From Pseudomonas sp. TH31 (lineage in GTDB: Bacteria > Pseudomonadota > Gammaproteobacteria > Pseudomonadales > Pseudomonadaceae), in the NCBI RefSeq assembly GCF_016650815.1, contig NZ_JAEKEZ010000010.1, forward strand, positions 124,001-188,000: a stretch of DNA of 64,000 bases. Reading direction: 5' to 3'. The translations under genes and the position numbers were made by a program. The notes under the pieces are model-generated. The model made no database searches. It was given only the letters and a program-made list of their open reading frames with translations, and was not told the origin of the DNA. Positions 9,801-23,300 of the stretch are shown one piece after another. How positions within the stretch are numbered: position 1 is the stretch's first letter; each line of letters begins with the position of its first letter.

Positions 9801-12800
9801 GACCGATGACGCCGGGTTGCGCGACCACCAAGGCCTGACGCACCGCTGGAATCTGCAACAGATGGCTTTCGATTTCACCGAGTTCGATGCGCAAGCCGCG
9901 AATCTTCACTTGATGATCCAGGCGCCCGACGTACTCGATCACGTCGTCGGCGCGATAACGCGCCAGGTCGCCGGTGCGGTAGACGCGGCCACCGCCCAGT
10001 GGATCAAACGGATCAGGAATGAAGCGCTCGGCGGTCAATTCCGGACGCTGGAAGTAACCGCGAGCCAGCAGCTCACCGCCAATCACCAGTTCACCGACCA
10101 CCCCGACCGGCGCCGGTTGGCCCTGGGTGTCGAGCACATGAATCGCCCGGCCGCCCAACGCCCGGCCAATCGGCATGGTCACCGGCAACGCGCTGCGCCC
10201 GGACACGTAGTCGCGGCAATCGAGCAGCGTGGCGCTGACCGTGGTTTCGGTCGGGCCGTAGGTGTTCAGCAGGCGCACATGGGCCAGGCCAGCCTTGCCC
10301 CAGGCAGCCACGCCTTCCGGCGGCATGGCTTCACCACCGACGATCACCTGGCGCAGTACCCCGTAATCGCGATGGCCGGCAGCGGCGAAGTCCTTGGCCA
10401 GCATGTTCCAGTAGGCGGTGGTCAGGTCGCTGACGCTGAACTGTTTGTCGAGCAATTCGCGATACCAGGTCTCACAGTCCCAAATGTCCGGACCGCGCAA
10501 CACCACCGAGGCGCCGCAAATCAGCGCCGGGTACAGCTGCTCGACGAAGGCATCGAAGTTGAACGTGGCAAATTGCAGCGAGCGGTCCTGCGGCGTCAGG
10601 CCGAGGAAGTCCAAAGCCACCTGGGCGTGACGAGTCAGCGCCGAGTGGCTGATGCCGACGCCTTTCGGGCGCCCGGTGGAGCCCGAGGTGAACATCACAT
10701 ACGCGAGGTTCTGCGGGCCGCTGCCCTCGGGCAGGTTGTCGGTCTGAGTCGGGTAATCCAGCTGATCCAGGCTCAGGACGGTCACGCCCGCCGCACGTGG
10801 CAACGCCGCCGCAAGGTGACTTTGGCTCAACAACACGCGCAGGCCACTGTCTTCGATCATCGCGCCGAGGCGCTCGGCCGGGTATTCCGGGTCCAGCGGC
10901 ACGTAGGCACCACCGGCCTTGAGCACCGCCAGCAGGCTGATGATCATCTGCGTCGAACGCTCGACCGCGATGCCGACCAGGACTTCCGGGCCGACGCCGT
11001 GTTGCAGCAGCACGCGGGCCAATTGGTTGGCCTGGGCATTGAGCTGCGCGTAGCTCAAGCGTTGTTCGTTGAAGATCAACGCCAAGGCTTTCGGCGTGCG
11101 CTCGGCTTGTAGTTCAAACAGACGCTGCACGCACACCTCATCCACCGGCAGCGGCAGCGGCTCGCGAACGGCAGTCGAGACCAGCGCCAGATCGCCAATG
11201 CAACTGGCAGCCGGTGCCTCGACCATTTGCAACAACAGATGCGCGAGGTGCGCGGCCAATTGCTCAATCGCCGCACCGTCGAACTGCTGACGGTCGTAAC
11301 TCAGTTGCAGCGACAACTCTTCACCCAGGTTGACCGCCAGGGTCAGCGGGTAGTTGGTCTGTTCGAAGTTACCGACTTCACCGAAGCGCAGTTCTTGCGG
11401 CGCGCCTTGTTGCAGGGCTTCGGAGATCGGGTAGTTCTCGAACACCAGGATATTGTCGAACAGCGCTTCACCGCCCTGCCCGGCCCAGCGCTGGATGTCG
11501 AACAGCGGCGTATGTTCCTGCTCGCGCAGGGCCAGGTTTTGCGCCTGCACGTGCTGCAACCACTGCGACAGCGGCTGCTCGGCACGCGGGCTGGCGATCA
11601 CCGGCAGCGTGTTGATGAACAGACCGATCTGTTGCTCGACTCCGGCCAACTGCGCCGGACGCCCGGACACGGTGGCGCCAAAGCTGACCGTGTCGAGCCC
11701 GGTGTAGCGCTGCAACAGCAGCAGCCAGGCGGCTTGCACCAGGGTGTTGAGGGTGACTTTTTGTTCCCGGGCAAATGCATTGAGCCCCGCGGTCTGGGTC
11801 AAGTCCAGTTCGAGGAAGTGTTCGCCCTGCGTCATGTTGCCCGCTTCGCTGCCGGTCCAGACCAGCGCTTTGGCCAGGCGTGTTGGCTCCTCGAACTCGA
11901 CCAATTGGCCTTTCCAGAAACGTTCGGTGACCTGCGCGTCCTGCTTGGCCAGCCACTCGATGTAGTCGCGATAACACCCTGCCGTATTCGCCGGCACCTC
12001 GCCGCTGTAGCGTTGCAGCACTTCGCCCAACAGCTGCGAGTTGCTCCAGCCGTCCATCAAGATGTGATGGCTGGTGTAGATCAGGTGATAACGCTCGGCG
12101 GCAATTTGCACCACGGTCAGATTAAGCAACGGTGCGCTGGCAAGGTCAAAACCCTGCTGGCGCTGGGTGGTCGCCAACTCGTTAAGCGCCTGGGCCACAT
12201 CGCGGTGGGCACGCCAGTCGTGGAAGGTGAATGGCACATTCAGTTGCTTGTGGATCACCTGCAACGGCTGCTTGAATTCACCGTCCCAAACAAAACTGCT
12301 GCGCAGCACATCGTGGGCGTCCATCGCCGCTTGCCAGGCATCGCGAAAGCGCTCGACGTTGAGGCCTTCGATGTCCACGCACATCTGGTTGATGTAATCG
12401 CCACCCTGCTGCTCGTAGAGCGAATGGAACAGCATGCCCTGCTGCATCGGCGACAGCGGATAGAGGTCGGCGATCTGCGGCGGCGCGACCGGCACGCGGT
12501 CGAGCTGCACCTGGGTCAGGCCGGCCAACGGGAAGTCCGACGGTGTCAGGCCCTGGACGCCCGGCGTTATGCAGTGGGCGATCAGCGCCGCCAGTTCTTC
12601 TGCGTAATCTTCGGCCAGGCGCTCAATGGTCGCGGTGTCGAAACGTTCGCTGCTGAAGGTCCAGCCGATCGTCAGCTGGCCGCCGTAGACCTGACCATTG
12701 AGGGAAAGCCAGTTGCCCAGCGGTGCATCGAGGCTCTGGTCCAGGCCGCAGTTCTCTGACGCAGGGATAAACAGTGCCGCGTCATCCTTGTCGAAACTGC

Positions 12801-15800
12801 CGTCGAACTGGCCGAGGTAGTTGAAGGTGATCCGCGGGCTTGGCAAGGCACGCAACGATTGCTGCGCTTGCTCATCCCCCAGATAACGCAAGGCGCCGAA
12901 GCCGATGCCTTTGTGCGGGATCGAACGCAGTTGTTCCTTGACCTGTTTGATCGAGTCGCCCAGCGCATCGGCCGGGGTCAGCCGGACCGGGAACAGGCTG
13001 GTGAACCAGCCGACGGTGCGGGTCAGGTCAACGCCGTCGAACAGCTCTTCGCGGCCATGACCTTCGAGCTGAATCAGTGTCGAGGCCAAACCGGTCCAAC
13101 GACCGATCACCCGCGCCAGCGCCGTCAGCAACAGGTCGTTGACCTGGGTGCGATAGGCCGCCGGGGCTTCTTGCAGCAATTGCCGGGTCAATTCCTGATT
13201 GAGCTGCGTGTGAACGTTGAGTGCCAGACGATTCTGCTGACCGGCATCCACGCGTTTGCACGGCAGGTCGGTGCTGACATCGCTCAAACAGGCTTGCCAG
13301 TACGCCAGTTCCTGCTGCAACGCCGGGCTGTGGGCGTAACGCTGCAAGTGCTCGCTCCAGTCCTTGAAGGCACTGGTCTTGGCCGGCAGGTTCAGGGCTT
13401 TGCCGTCCTGCAAGTGTTGATAAGCGTTTTGCAGGTCTTCCAGCAGAATCCGCCACGACACGCCGTCCACCGCCAGGTGATGAATAACCAGCAGTAACCG
13501 CTGGCTGCCATCACCGAGGGTCGCGAGCACGCCGCGCAGCAGCGGGCCGTCTTGCAGATTCAGGCTGCGTTGGGCCTGATTGGCCAGGACTTCCAGCGCC
13601 TCGGCATTGGCCACTTCGGTGTTCCAGAGCAGGCTGTTTTGCACCAGGACATCGCGGTGGTGGGCCTGCCAACCTTCCGAGGTTTCATTGAAGGACAAAC
13701 GCAACGCATCGTGGTGCGACACCAGTGCCTGCAACGCCTGTTCAACCAGCGTCAGTTGCATCGGCCGGGCCGCTTTCAGCAGCACCGATTGGTTGTAGTG
13801 ATGGCGCTCGGGGATCGCATCAGTGAAGAACGCTTGCTGGATCGGCAGCAACAGCGCCGGCCCTTGCACCGGGGCTTGATCGATGACCAGCCCTTCGCCA
13901 CCGACTTGGGCCACGGTCGCCAAGGCTTGCACGGTCTGGTGCTGGAACAGGTCTTTCGGGCTGAAGCGAATGCCGGCCTGCCGCGCGCGGCTGACCACCT
14001 GGATGGAGATGATCGAGTCACCGCCGAGTTCGAAGAAGTTGTCGCTCAGGCCGACGCGCTCCAGTTTCAGCACGTCCTGCCAGACCGCGGCGATCTGTTG
14101 TTCCAGTTCGCTGTGCGGGGCGACGTAGTCTTGCTGTGCCTGGCTTGCGTCGGGTTGCGGCAGGGCCTTGCGGTCGAGTTTGCCGTTGGCGGTGAGTGGC
14201 CATTGCTCGAGGAACAACAGGTGCGTCGGCACCATGTAATCCGGCAGGTCAGCCTTGAGTCGGGTCTTGAGGCTGTCGCGCAGGACTGCTTCGTCGTCGG
14301 TGGTTTGATGTGCGATTACGTAGCCGACCAATTGCTGGCCGCTTGGGCCTTCCTGGGCCAGCACCACCGCTTCGAGCACGGCGTCCAACGCATTCAGTCG
14401 AGCTTCGATTTCGCCGAGTTCGATACGAAAGCCACGGATTTTCACTTGATGGTCAATGCGGCCGACGTACTCGATCACGCCGTCGCTGCGGTACTGCGCC
14501 AGGTCGCCGGTGCGGTACAGCCGCGCACCGCTTTCGCCGAATGGATCAGGGATAAAGCGCAGCGCGGTGAGATCGCCACGATTGAGGTAACCACGAGCCA
14601 GGCCGGCGCGACCGACGTACAACTCACCGGTGCAGCCTTTCGGTACCGGGTTCAGGTCGCCGTCGAGCAAGTACCAGGACAGGTCGGTAATTGGCTCGCC
14701 GATTGGACTGCTGGCCTCCAGCTCAAGGTCGGCCAGGGACAGCGGACGGTAGGTGACGTGGACGGTGGTTTCGGTGATGCCGTACATGTTGATCAATTGC
14801 GGGGCTTGATCGCCGAAGCGTTCGAACCATGGACGCAGGGACTTCACGTCCAGCGCTTCACCGCCGAACACCACGTAGCGCAGGGCGTTGGCGCGTTGAT
14901 CGGCAACGGCGACGTGCATCAATTGCTTGAACGCCGAGGGTGTCTGATTCAGCACCGTGACGCCAGCGTCGCACAGCAAGGCGTGGAAATCCTGCGGGGA
15001 ACGGCTGACGTCATACGGCACGACCAGCAGTTCGCCGCCGTGCAGCAAGGCACCGAAAATCTCCCACACGGAGAAGTCGAAGGCGTAGGAGTGGAACAGA
15101 CTCCAGACATCCGAAGGGCCAAACCCGAACCACGGCTCGGTGGCTTCGAACAGGCGCAGGATGTTGTGGTGCGCCAGCAACGTGCCTTTCGGTTTACCGG
15201 TGGAGCCGGAGGTGTAGATCACGTAAGCCAGGTTCGAGGAGTGCATCGCCACGTGCGGATCGCTGTCGGCGTAGGCGCTGACGTCGACGTCCAGCATCAA
15301 GGCTTGCACACCTTCCGGCACCGGCAGTTGGCTCAACAACGACGCCTGGGTCAGCAGCAATTGGATACCGCTGTCCTCGATCATGTAGGCCAGACGATCC
15401 TGCGGATAGGTCGGGTCCAGCGGCACGTAGGCACCGCCGGCCTTGAGGATCGCCAACAGGCCGACCACCATTTCCAGACCCCGTTCAGCGGCGAGGCCGA
15501 CCAGCACATCCGGGCCAACGCCCTGCTCGATCAGCTGATGGGCGAGACGATTGGCACGGCTGTTGAGCTGCGCGTAAGTCAGGGTTTCTTGGCTGAAACG
15601 CACGGCAATCGCCTCAGGATGCAAACGTGCCTGCTCGGCAATCAGTTGATGCGCACACGCTTCGTTCGGGAACGCCTGGGTCGACGGGTTCCAGTCCTTG
15701 ATAATCGCCTGCTGCTCAGCCACATCGAGCAACGGCAATTCGCCGATGCTCTGTTGCGGGTTGGCGACGATGCCTTGCAGCAGGTTCAGCCAATGCCCGG

Positions 15801-18800
15801 CCATGCGCTGCGCGGTCGCAGCCTCAAACAAGTCAGTGGCATAAGTCAGCGCCGCAGTGATTTCACCCTCGGCTTCGAGGGTGTCCAAGGTCAAATCGAA
15901 CTGCGCAGTGTGGCTGTCCCAATCCTGCGCCTCGATGGTCAACCCGGACACTGACGGCACCGCCTGACGCCCGGCGTTCTGGTGGTTGTACAACACCTGG
16001 AACAGCGGGCTGTGGCTCAAATTACGCTCAGGGCGCAGCGCTTCGACCAGTTGTTCGAACGGCAGATCCTGATGCGCCTCGGCACCCAATGCCGCGTGTT
16101 TGACCTCGGCCAGCAGTTCACTGAAACGCTGCTGCGGGTTGACCTCGGCCTTGAGCACCTGGGTGTTGACGAAGAAGCCGATCAGCCCTTCGGTCTCGAC
16201 CCGGTTACGGTTGGCAATCGGCACGCCGACCCGAATGTCCGACTGGTCGCTGTAGCGATGCAGCAAGGTCTGGAACGACGCCAGCAGTAGCATGAACAAC
16301 GTGCCGCCTTCGCGCTGGGCCAGTTGCAGCAACTGTTTGCCCAGCGCCGGCGGCAGGTCGATGGCCAGGCGTGCGCCGGCAAAACTTTGCTGGGCCGGAC
16401 GTGGACGGTCGGTCGGCAATTCAAGTAGCGGTTGATCACCGCCGAGCACACCGGTCCAGTACGCCAATTGCCGCTCGCGCTCGCCGGCGTCCATCCACTG
16501 GCGCTGCCACACGGCGTAGTCGGCGTATTGAATTGGCAGTTCGGCCAGATCGACATCCTGGCCCTGGCTGTAATCGGCGTAGCGCTGAATCAGTTCCTGC
16601 ACCAGCAACTGCATCGACCAGCCATCGGAGACGATGTGGTGCTGGGTCAGCACCAGCACATGTTCGTCAGCGGCGATGCGCAGCAGGCCAACCCGCAGCA
16701 GCGGACCGCCTTGCAGGTCGAACGGCTGTTGCATCTGCCGTTCAACGAACGCGCGGACCTGAGCACTGTTGTCGCCAGTCGTCTCAGTCAAAATCTCCGG
16801 CACCACAGTCGGCGCCAAATCAGCATGAATGACCTGGAACGCCCGATCATCGATCTGGACGAAGGTGGTGCGCAGACTTTCATGGCGCTGCACCAGCGCG
16901 CTGAAACTGCGCTGCAGGGCCCCAAGGTCGAGGGCACCGTGAATCCGCAGCGCCGCCGGAATGTGATACGCCGTGCTCAACGGCTCCATCTGCCAAAGGA
17001 ACCACTGGCGTTGCTGGGCGTACGACAAGGCCAACGGCGCATCCCGGGACACCCGCGTAATCGTCGCCGGACGACTGACCTGGGTTTGTTCCAGCGCGGC
17101 AATGCAGGCCTTGAGGCTGGCGTTTTCGAACAACTGGCGCAGTTGCAGGTTCAGACCGAGGCTCTGGCGAATGCGCGAGACCATTTGCGTGGCCAGCAGC
17201 GAGTGGCCGCCGAGTTCGAAGAAGTTGTCGCTCAGGCCGACGCGCTCCAGTTTCAACACGTCTTGCCAGATCGCGGCGATCTGTTGTTCCCGTTCGCTGT
17301 GCGGGGCGACGTAGTCTTGCTGTGCCTGGCTCGCGTCGGGTTGCGGCAGGGCCTTGCGGTCGAGTTTGCCGTTGGCGGTGAGTGGCCATTGCTCGAGGAA
17401 CAACAGGTGCGTCGGCACCATGTAATCCGGCAGGTCAGCCTTGAGTCGGGTCTTGAGGCTGTCGCGCAGGGCGGCTTCGTCGTCGGTGGTTTGATGTGCG
17501 ATTACGTAGCCGACCAATTGCTGGCCGCTTGGGCCTTCCTGGGCCAGCACCACCGCTTCGAGCACGGCGTCCAACGCATTCAGTCGAGCTTCGATTTCGC
17601 CGAGTTCGATACGAAAGCCACGGATTTTCACTTGATGGTCAATGCGGCCGACGTACTCGATCACGCCGTCGCTGCGGTACTGCGCCAGGTCGCCGGTGCG
17701 GTACAGCCGCGCACCGCTTTCGCCGAATGGATCAGGGATAAAGCGCAGCGCGGTGAGATCGCCACGATTGAGGTAACCACGAGCCAGGCCGGCGCGACCG
17801 ACGTACAACTCACCGGTGCAGCCTTTCGGTACCGGGTTCAGGTCGCCGTCGAGCAAGTACCAGGACAGGTCGGTAATTGGCTCGCCGATTGGACTGCTGG
17901 CCTCCAGCTCAAGGTCGGCCAGGGACAGCGGACGGTAGGTGACGTGGACGGTGGTTTCGGTGATGCCGTACATGTTGATCAATTGCGGGGCTTGATCGCC
18001 GAAGCGTTCGAACCATGGACGCATGGACTTCACGTCCAGCGCTTCACCGCCGAACACCACGTAGCGCAGGGCGTTGGCGCGTTGATCGGCAACGGCGACG
18101 TGCATCAATTGCTTGAACGCCGAGGGTGTCTGATTCAGCACCGTGACGCCGGCGTCGCACAGCAAGGCGTGGAAATCCTGCGGGGAACGGCTGACGTCAT
18201 ACGGCACGACCAGCAGTTCGCCGCCGTGCAGCAAGGCACCGAAAATCTCCCACACGGAGAAGTCGAAGGCGTAGGAGTGGAACAGACTCCAGACATCCGA
18301 AGGGCCAAACCCGAACCACGGCTCGGTGGCTTCGAACAGGCGCAGGATGTTGTGGTGCGCCAGCAACGTGCCTTTCGGTTTACCGGTGGAGCCGGAGGTG
18401 TAGATCACGTAAGCCAGGTTCGAGGAGTGCATCGCCACGTGCGGATCGCTGTCGGCGTAGGCGCTGACGTCGGCGTCCAGCATCAAGGCTTGCACACCTT
18501 CCGGCACCGGCAGTTGGCTCAACAACGACGCCTGGGTCAGCAGCAATTGGATACCGCTGTCCTCGATCATGTAGGCCAGACGATCCTGCGGATAGGTCGG
18601 GTCCAGCGGCACGTAGGCACCGCCGGCCTTGAGGATCGCCAACAGGCCGACCACCATTTCCAGACCCCGTTCAGCGGCGAGGCCGACCAGCACATCCGGA
18701 CCAACACCCTGCTCGATCAGCTGATGGGCGAGACGATTGGCACGGCTGTTGAGCTGCGCGTAAGTCAGGGTTTCTTGGCTGAAACGCACGGCAATCGCAT

Positions 18801-20361
18801 CAGGATGCAAACGTGCCTGCTCGGCAATCAGTTGATGCGCACACGCTTCGTTCGGGAACGCCTGGGTCGACGGGTTCCAGTCCTTGAGAATCGCCTGCTG
18901 CTCAGCCGCATCGAGCAACGGCAATTCGCCGATGCGCTGTTGCGGGTTGGCGACGATGCCTTGCAGCAGGTTCCGCCAATGCCCGGCCATACGCTGCGCG
19001 GTCGCATCCTCAAACAAATCAGTGGCGTAGGTCAGCGTTGCCGTCAGTTCGCCGTCGGCTTCATGCGTATCCAGCGTCAGATCAAACTGCGCCGTATGCG
19101 AGCTCCAATCCAGGCTTTCGACCCGCAAACCGGGCAGTTGCAGGGCTTGTGCCGCGCCGCCGTTCTGGTGGTTGAACATCACCTGAAAGAGCGGGCTGTG
19201 GCTCAAGTGCCGTTCCGGCGCCAGGGCCTGCACCAGTTGCTCGAAAGGCAGATCCTGGTGCGCCTGGGCGCCGAGCGAAGCCTGTTTGACCTGGGCCAGC
19301 AACTCGGTAAATGGCGTCGTCCCCTGGATCTGGGCGTCGAGCACCTGAGTGTTGACGAAGAAGCCGATCAAGCCTTCGGTTTCGGTGCGGTTGCGGTTGG
19401 CCACCGGCACGCCGACGCGGATGTCCGATTGGCCGCTGTAGCGATGCAGCAAGGCCTGGAACGACGCCAGCAACACCATGAACAGCGTCAGGCCTTCGCG
19501 CTGGGCCAGTTGTTTGAGGCGTTCACTGAGGTCAGCGGCCACGGCCAGGTCCAACCGCGCACCGCGATGGCTCTGCACCGCCGGGCGAGCGCGATCAGTC
19601 GGCAATGGCAACCCCGAACCGCCATCGCCCAGGCGACCGGTCCAGTAAGCCAGTTGCCGCGACAACTCGCCGGCCTCCATCCACTGGCGCTGCCAGATCG
19701 AATAGTCGGCGTATTGAATCGGCAACGGCGCCAGGTGGGTCGTCTGACCCGAGCTGAAGCCGGCGTACAGCTTGACCAGGTCGCCGACCATGATCTGCGC
19801 CGACGCGCCATCGGAAATGATGTGGTGCTGGGTCAGCACCAACACGTGATCGTCCGCCGCCAGTTGCAGCAGTTTGATCCGCAGCAACGGCCCGCGCTGC
19901 AGATCAAACAGTTGGGCGATTTCGGCATCGATCAGCGCCTTGAGCGCGCTGTCGTCCGGGATGTCATCCAGCGCAACCGGTGTGATCGGCAGGCTCAGGC
20001 GCGCTTGCGCCACTTGCACCGGACCGTCCGTGCCTTCAACAAACACGGTGCGCAACACGTCATGGCGCTCCAGCAGCGCATCGAAGCTGCGCTGCAAGGC
20101 CGGCAAGTCCAAGGCGCCGTGCAAGCGCAATGCCGTCGGCACATGGTAGGCCGCGCTGTCCGGATCCAGCTGCCAGAGAAACCACTGGCGCTCTTGGGCA
20201 TAGGACAAGCCGATGGTCTCGAACTCGTCGCGCATCGGCGGAATCGGCAGCGCCGCGAAGCTCATGTTCTTGCTGTGCAGCTTTTGCAAAAAAGCCTGAC
20301 GCTGGGCAAGCGGCAAACGGATAAAACGCTGAACCAGGGCCAGGTTATCGAACTGTGTCAT
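6864..20361 (-). CDS. NRPS, three modules (Thr, D-Thr, basic) plus condensation domain and fused SyrP-like Asp beta-hydroxylase; two frameshifts
   Basis: Restoring two bases gives 4499 residues: C-A-T, C-A-T-E, C-A-T, C, hydroxylase. HHxxxDG motifs lie near 19815 (HHIISDG), 16625 (HHIVSDG), 12055 (HHILMDG, a D-accepting type after the epimerase) and 8865 (HHIISDG); the epimerase is at about 12520-13890. Carrier Ser sites are near 17210, 14020 and 9465. Pocket codes by eye: DFWNVGMVH for the first two (Thr) and DAEDIGTVS for the third (Glu239 and Asp278 point to a basic side chain). The C-terminal 330 residues are an iron/2-oxoglutarate oxygenase (FHNESSHQ, distal His in MLVAHARDPF) like SyrP, which hydroxylates carrier-bound Asp. 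Frames break at 8641-8645 and near 7405-7407; one base each restores TPRGLAPSF and FEEKGLLYVRTF. The start at 20361 follows the previous stop by 1 nt. Confidence 0.9.
14020..15830. repeat. Near-identical A-T segment, copy 1 (Thr module 2 of the middle NRPS)
   Basis: This stretch matches 17206-19016 with only scattered substitutions, at a constant offset of 3186 bp (1062 codons, one module). It covers the adenylation domain up to the carrier motif plus the end of the condensation-A linker. Confidence 0.85.
17206..19016. repeat. Near-identical A-T segment, copy 2 (Thr module 1 of the middle NRPS)
   Basis: Partner of 14020-15830. The condensation domain between the two copies (about 15830-17206) is clearly different from the one upstream of copy 2, so only the A-T unit is shared. 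Confidence 0.85.
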
Positions 20362-20362
20362 A

Positions 20363-23300
20363 TCAAAGGGTCTCCAGGTCCGCGAGGAAGTCGTGCATTT
20401 CACTCAGGTCGTCGCTGGAGTGAGGGCTCAGGTGTATCGCCAGTTGTTCGGCGTATTCAGCCAGGGATGAAGTCCGGAAAAGCAGGTCCAGAGGCACGGC
20501 GGCGCCCTGTTCCATTTGCAGGCGTGCCGTGGCTTGTGTCGCCAACAGTGAATGTCCACCCAGTTCAAAGAAGTTGTCGTCGCGCCCTAGCCGTTCCAGC
20601 TTGAGCACGTCCTGCCAGATCACGGCCACGCTCTGTTCCAGCGCGCCCTGCGGCACCACGTAGGCGCGCAGCAATTGGTTGGCGTCCGGCAGCGGCAAGG
20701 CGTTGCGATCGAGCTTGCCGTTCGGCGTCAGCGGGAAGCGTTCGAGCACCAGCCAGTGGGCCGGGATCATGTAGTCCGGGAGCATCGGCGCGAGGTGCGA
20801 TTTGAGTTCGTCGCGCAATGCCGCGTCGGACACCGGCTCAGTCGTCGGGATGACGTAGGCGACCAATTGCGTACCGCCGGGCCTTCCTGCGGCACAACCA
20901 TTGCCTCGCGAATCGACTCGTGGACGAGCAGGCAGGCTTCTATCTCGCCCGGTTCGATACGCAAACCGCGAATCTTCACCTGGTGATCGACCCGACCGAG
21001 GTACTCGACCACGCCGTCGGCGCGATGCCGTGCCAGGTCACCGCTGCGGTACAACCGCGCCCCTGTGCCGAACGGGTCCGGCAGGAAACGCTCGGCGGTC
21101 ATTGCCGCACGCCCGTGGTAACCACGGGCCAGACCACCGCCGCCGATCAGCAATTCACCGATAAGACCGGCGGGGTTCGGCGCAAAGTGGTCGTCAACGA
21201 TGTACAGCGACGTGTTGGCAATCGGCCGACCAAGGAATGGCTGACGCTTGCGTTCGGTCAGTTGATAAGCCGCCGACCAGATCGTGGTTTCGGTCGGGCC
21301 ATAGAGGTTCCAGATCTGTCCGGCCACACCCAGCAGCCGCTCGGCCAGATCCTCGGCCAACGCTTCACCGCCGCACAGGCATTTGCGCCCGCCAAGGTTC
21401 GCCGCCAGCGGGTGGTCCAGCAACATCCGCCAGGTGGATGGCGTGGCCTGGACGATGCTGATCTGTTGCTGCTCGATCACCCGCAGCAGCGCCTCGGGAT
21501 CGTGAGCGCTGAGTTTATCCACCAGCACCACGGCCGCGCCGCAGAACAGTGGCCCGTAGAGTTCCAGCCCGAAAATATCGAATGAGAAGGTGGTCAGCGA
21601 CAACATCCGATCCGCCGCCGCAATGCCCGGCTCTTTCGCCAAGCTCGCGACAAAGTTCACCAGCGCTTCATGACGCACCATCACGCCCTTCGGCTTGCCG
21701 GTCGAACCGGAGGTGTAGATCGCGTAGCAGAGATTGTTGCCATCGACCGCGACTTGCGGGTCGTGGTCGGCGGCCGATTCGTCCGGCGCGCCGAGCAGCA
21801 GGGTTTGCACCCCGGCCGGAATCGGCAGTTGTTCCAGCAGCGACACCTGGGTCAACAGCAGTTGCAGGCCACTGTCTTCGATCATGTGCGCCAGGCGATC
21901 CGCCGGGTATTGCGGGTCCAGCGGCACGTAGGCGCCACCGGCCTTGAGGATCGCCAACAGACCGACAATCATCTCCAGACCACGGTCCACCGCAATCCCG
22001 ACCAATTGATCCGGGCCAACACCTTTTTCGATCAAGCGGTGGGCCAAGCGGTTGGCGCGGCTGTTGAGTTGGCGGTAGGTCAACGACTGTTCGGCGAAGA
22101 CCAGCGCAGTGGCGTCCGGCGTGCATCGGGCCTGGGCCTCGATCAATCGATGGATGCAACGCTCGCTCGGGTAGTCGGCCTGACTGGCGTTCCACTCCAA
22201 CAGGTGCTGTTGGGTTTCCCGCAGGCCCAGCAGGGTCAGCTCGCCCAGCGGTTGCTGTGGGTTGCCGATCATTTGCTGCAGCAAGCGCTGCAGATGCGTG
22301 CCGATCTGCTCGATCGAGTCCTGGGCAAAACTCGCGCACTGGTAGCTGAACTGCACCGCCAGTTGCGCACCGAGGCTGACCGACAATGTCAGCGGATAGT
22401 TGGTTTGTTCCAGGTTATCCACCGCGCCAAAGCGCAGGCCTTGCGGCGAACCTTGCTCCAGCGCCTCGGAAATCGGGTAGTTCTCGAACACCAGGAGGGT
22501 GTCGAACAAGGCTTCACCGCCCTGCCCGGCCCAGCGTTGAATGTCGAACAACGCCGTGTGTTCAAACTCGCGCAGCGCCAGGTTCTGCGCCTGCACGACG
22601 TGCAGCCAGTCGACCAGGCGCTGCTCGGCACGCGGGCTGGCAATCACTGGCAAGGTGTTGATGAACAGACCGATCTGCTGCTCGACCCCGACCAGATCCG
22701 CCGGGCGCCCGGACACCGTGGCGCCGAACGCGACGCTGGAGTTGCCGGTGTAGCGCTGCAACAGCAACAGCCACGCCGCTTGCACCAGGGTGTTGACGGT
22801 GACTTTCGCCTCGCGGGCGAACTCGCTCAAGCGCAGGGTTTGCCCATCGTCCAGCGCTATGCGGTGCTGGCCATACAGGTGGGCCGTGACATCCTCGGTC
22901 GGCCGCGTAAACACTGGCGCCAGGCGCATCGGCTCGTCGAGGCTGCGCAACTGCGGCGTCCAGAACGCTTCGCTGGCTGCGGCGTCCTGACGTTGCAGCC
23001 AGGCGATGTAATCGCGATAACGCCCAGGCTGGCGAGCCACGCCCTGACCGCTGTAATGCTGCAACACTTCGCCGAGCAACTGCGCGCTGCTCCAGCCGTC
23101 CATCAGGATGTGATGGTTGGTGTAGATCAAGTGATGATGGTCGGTGGCGGTGCGCACCAGCACCAGACGCAGCAACGGCGCCTGAGTCAGGTCCAGGCCC
23201 TGGGCCCGTTCTTCATCGGCCAGGGTTTGCAGCGCCGCGTCGAGGTCAACCTGATCACGCCAGTCGAGTAGCGAGAACGGCACTTCGATATTGCGATGAA

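Noticed and set aside
16432..20604. Plus-strand open frame of 1390 codons
   Set aside because: It is antisense to the NRPS and mirrors the high GC at third codon positions; its protein is rich in Gln, Arg, His and Val without motifs. The same holds for 886-2472, 4402-6975, 8725-11112, 11227-12759, 13552-15954, 21670-23271, 25338-27035, 27081-28748 and 31238-32833.
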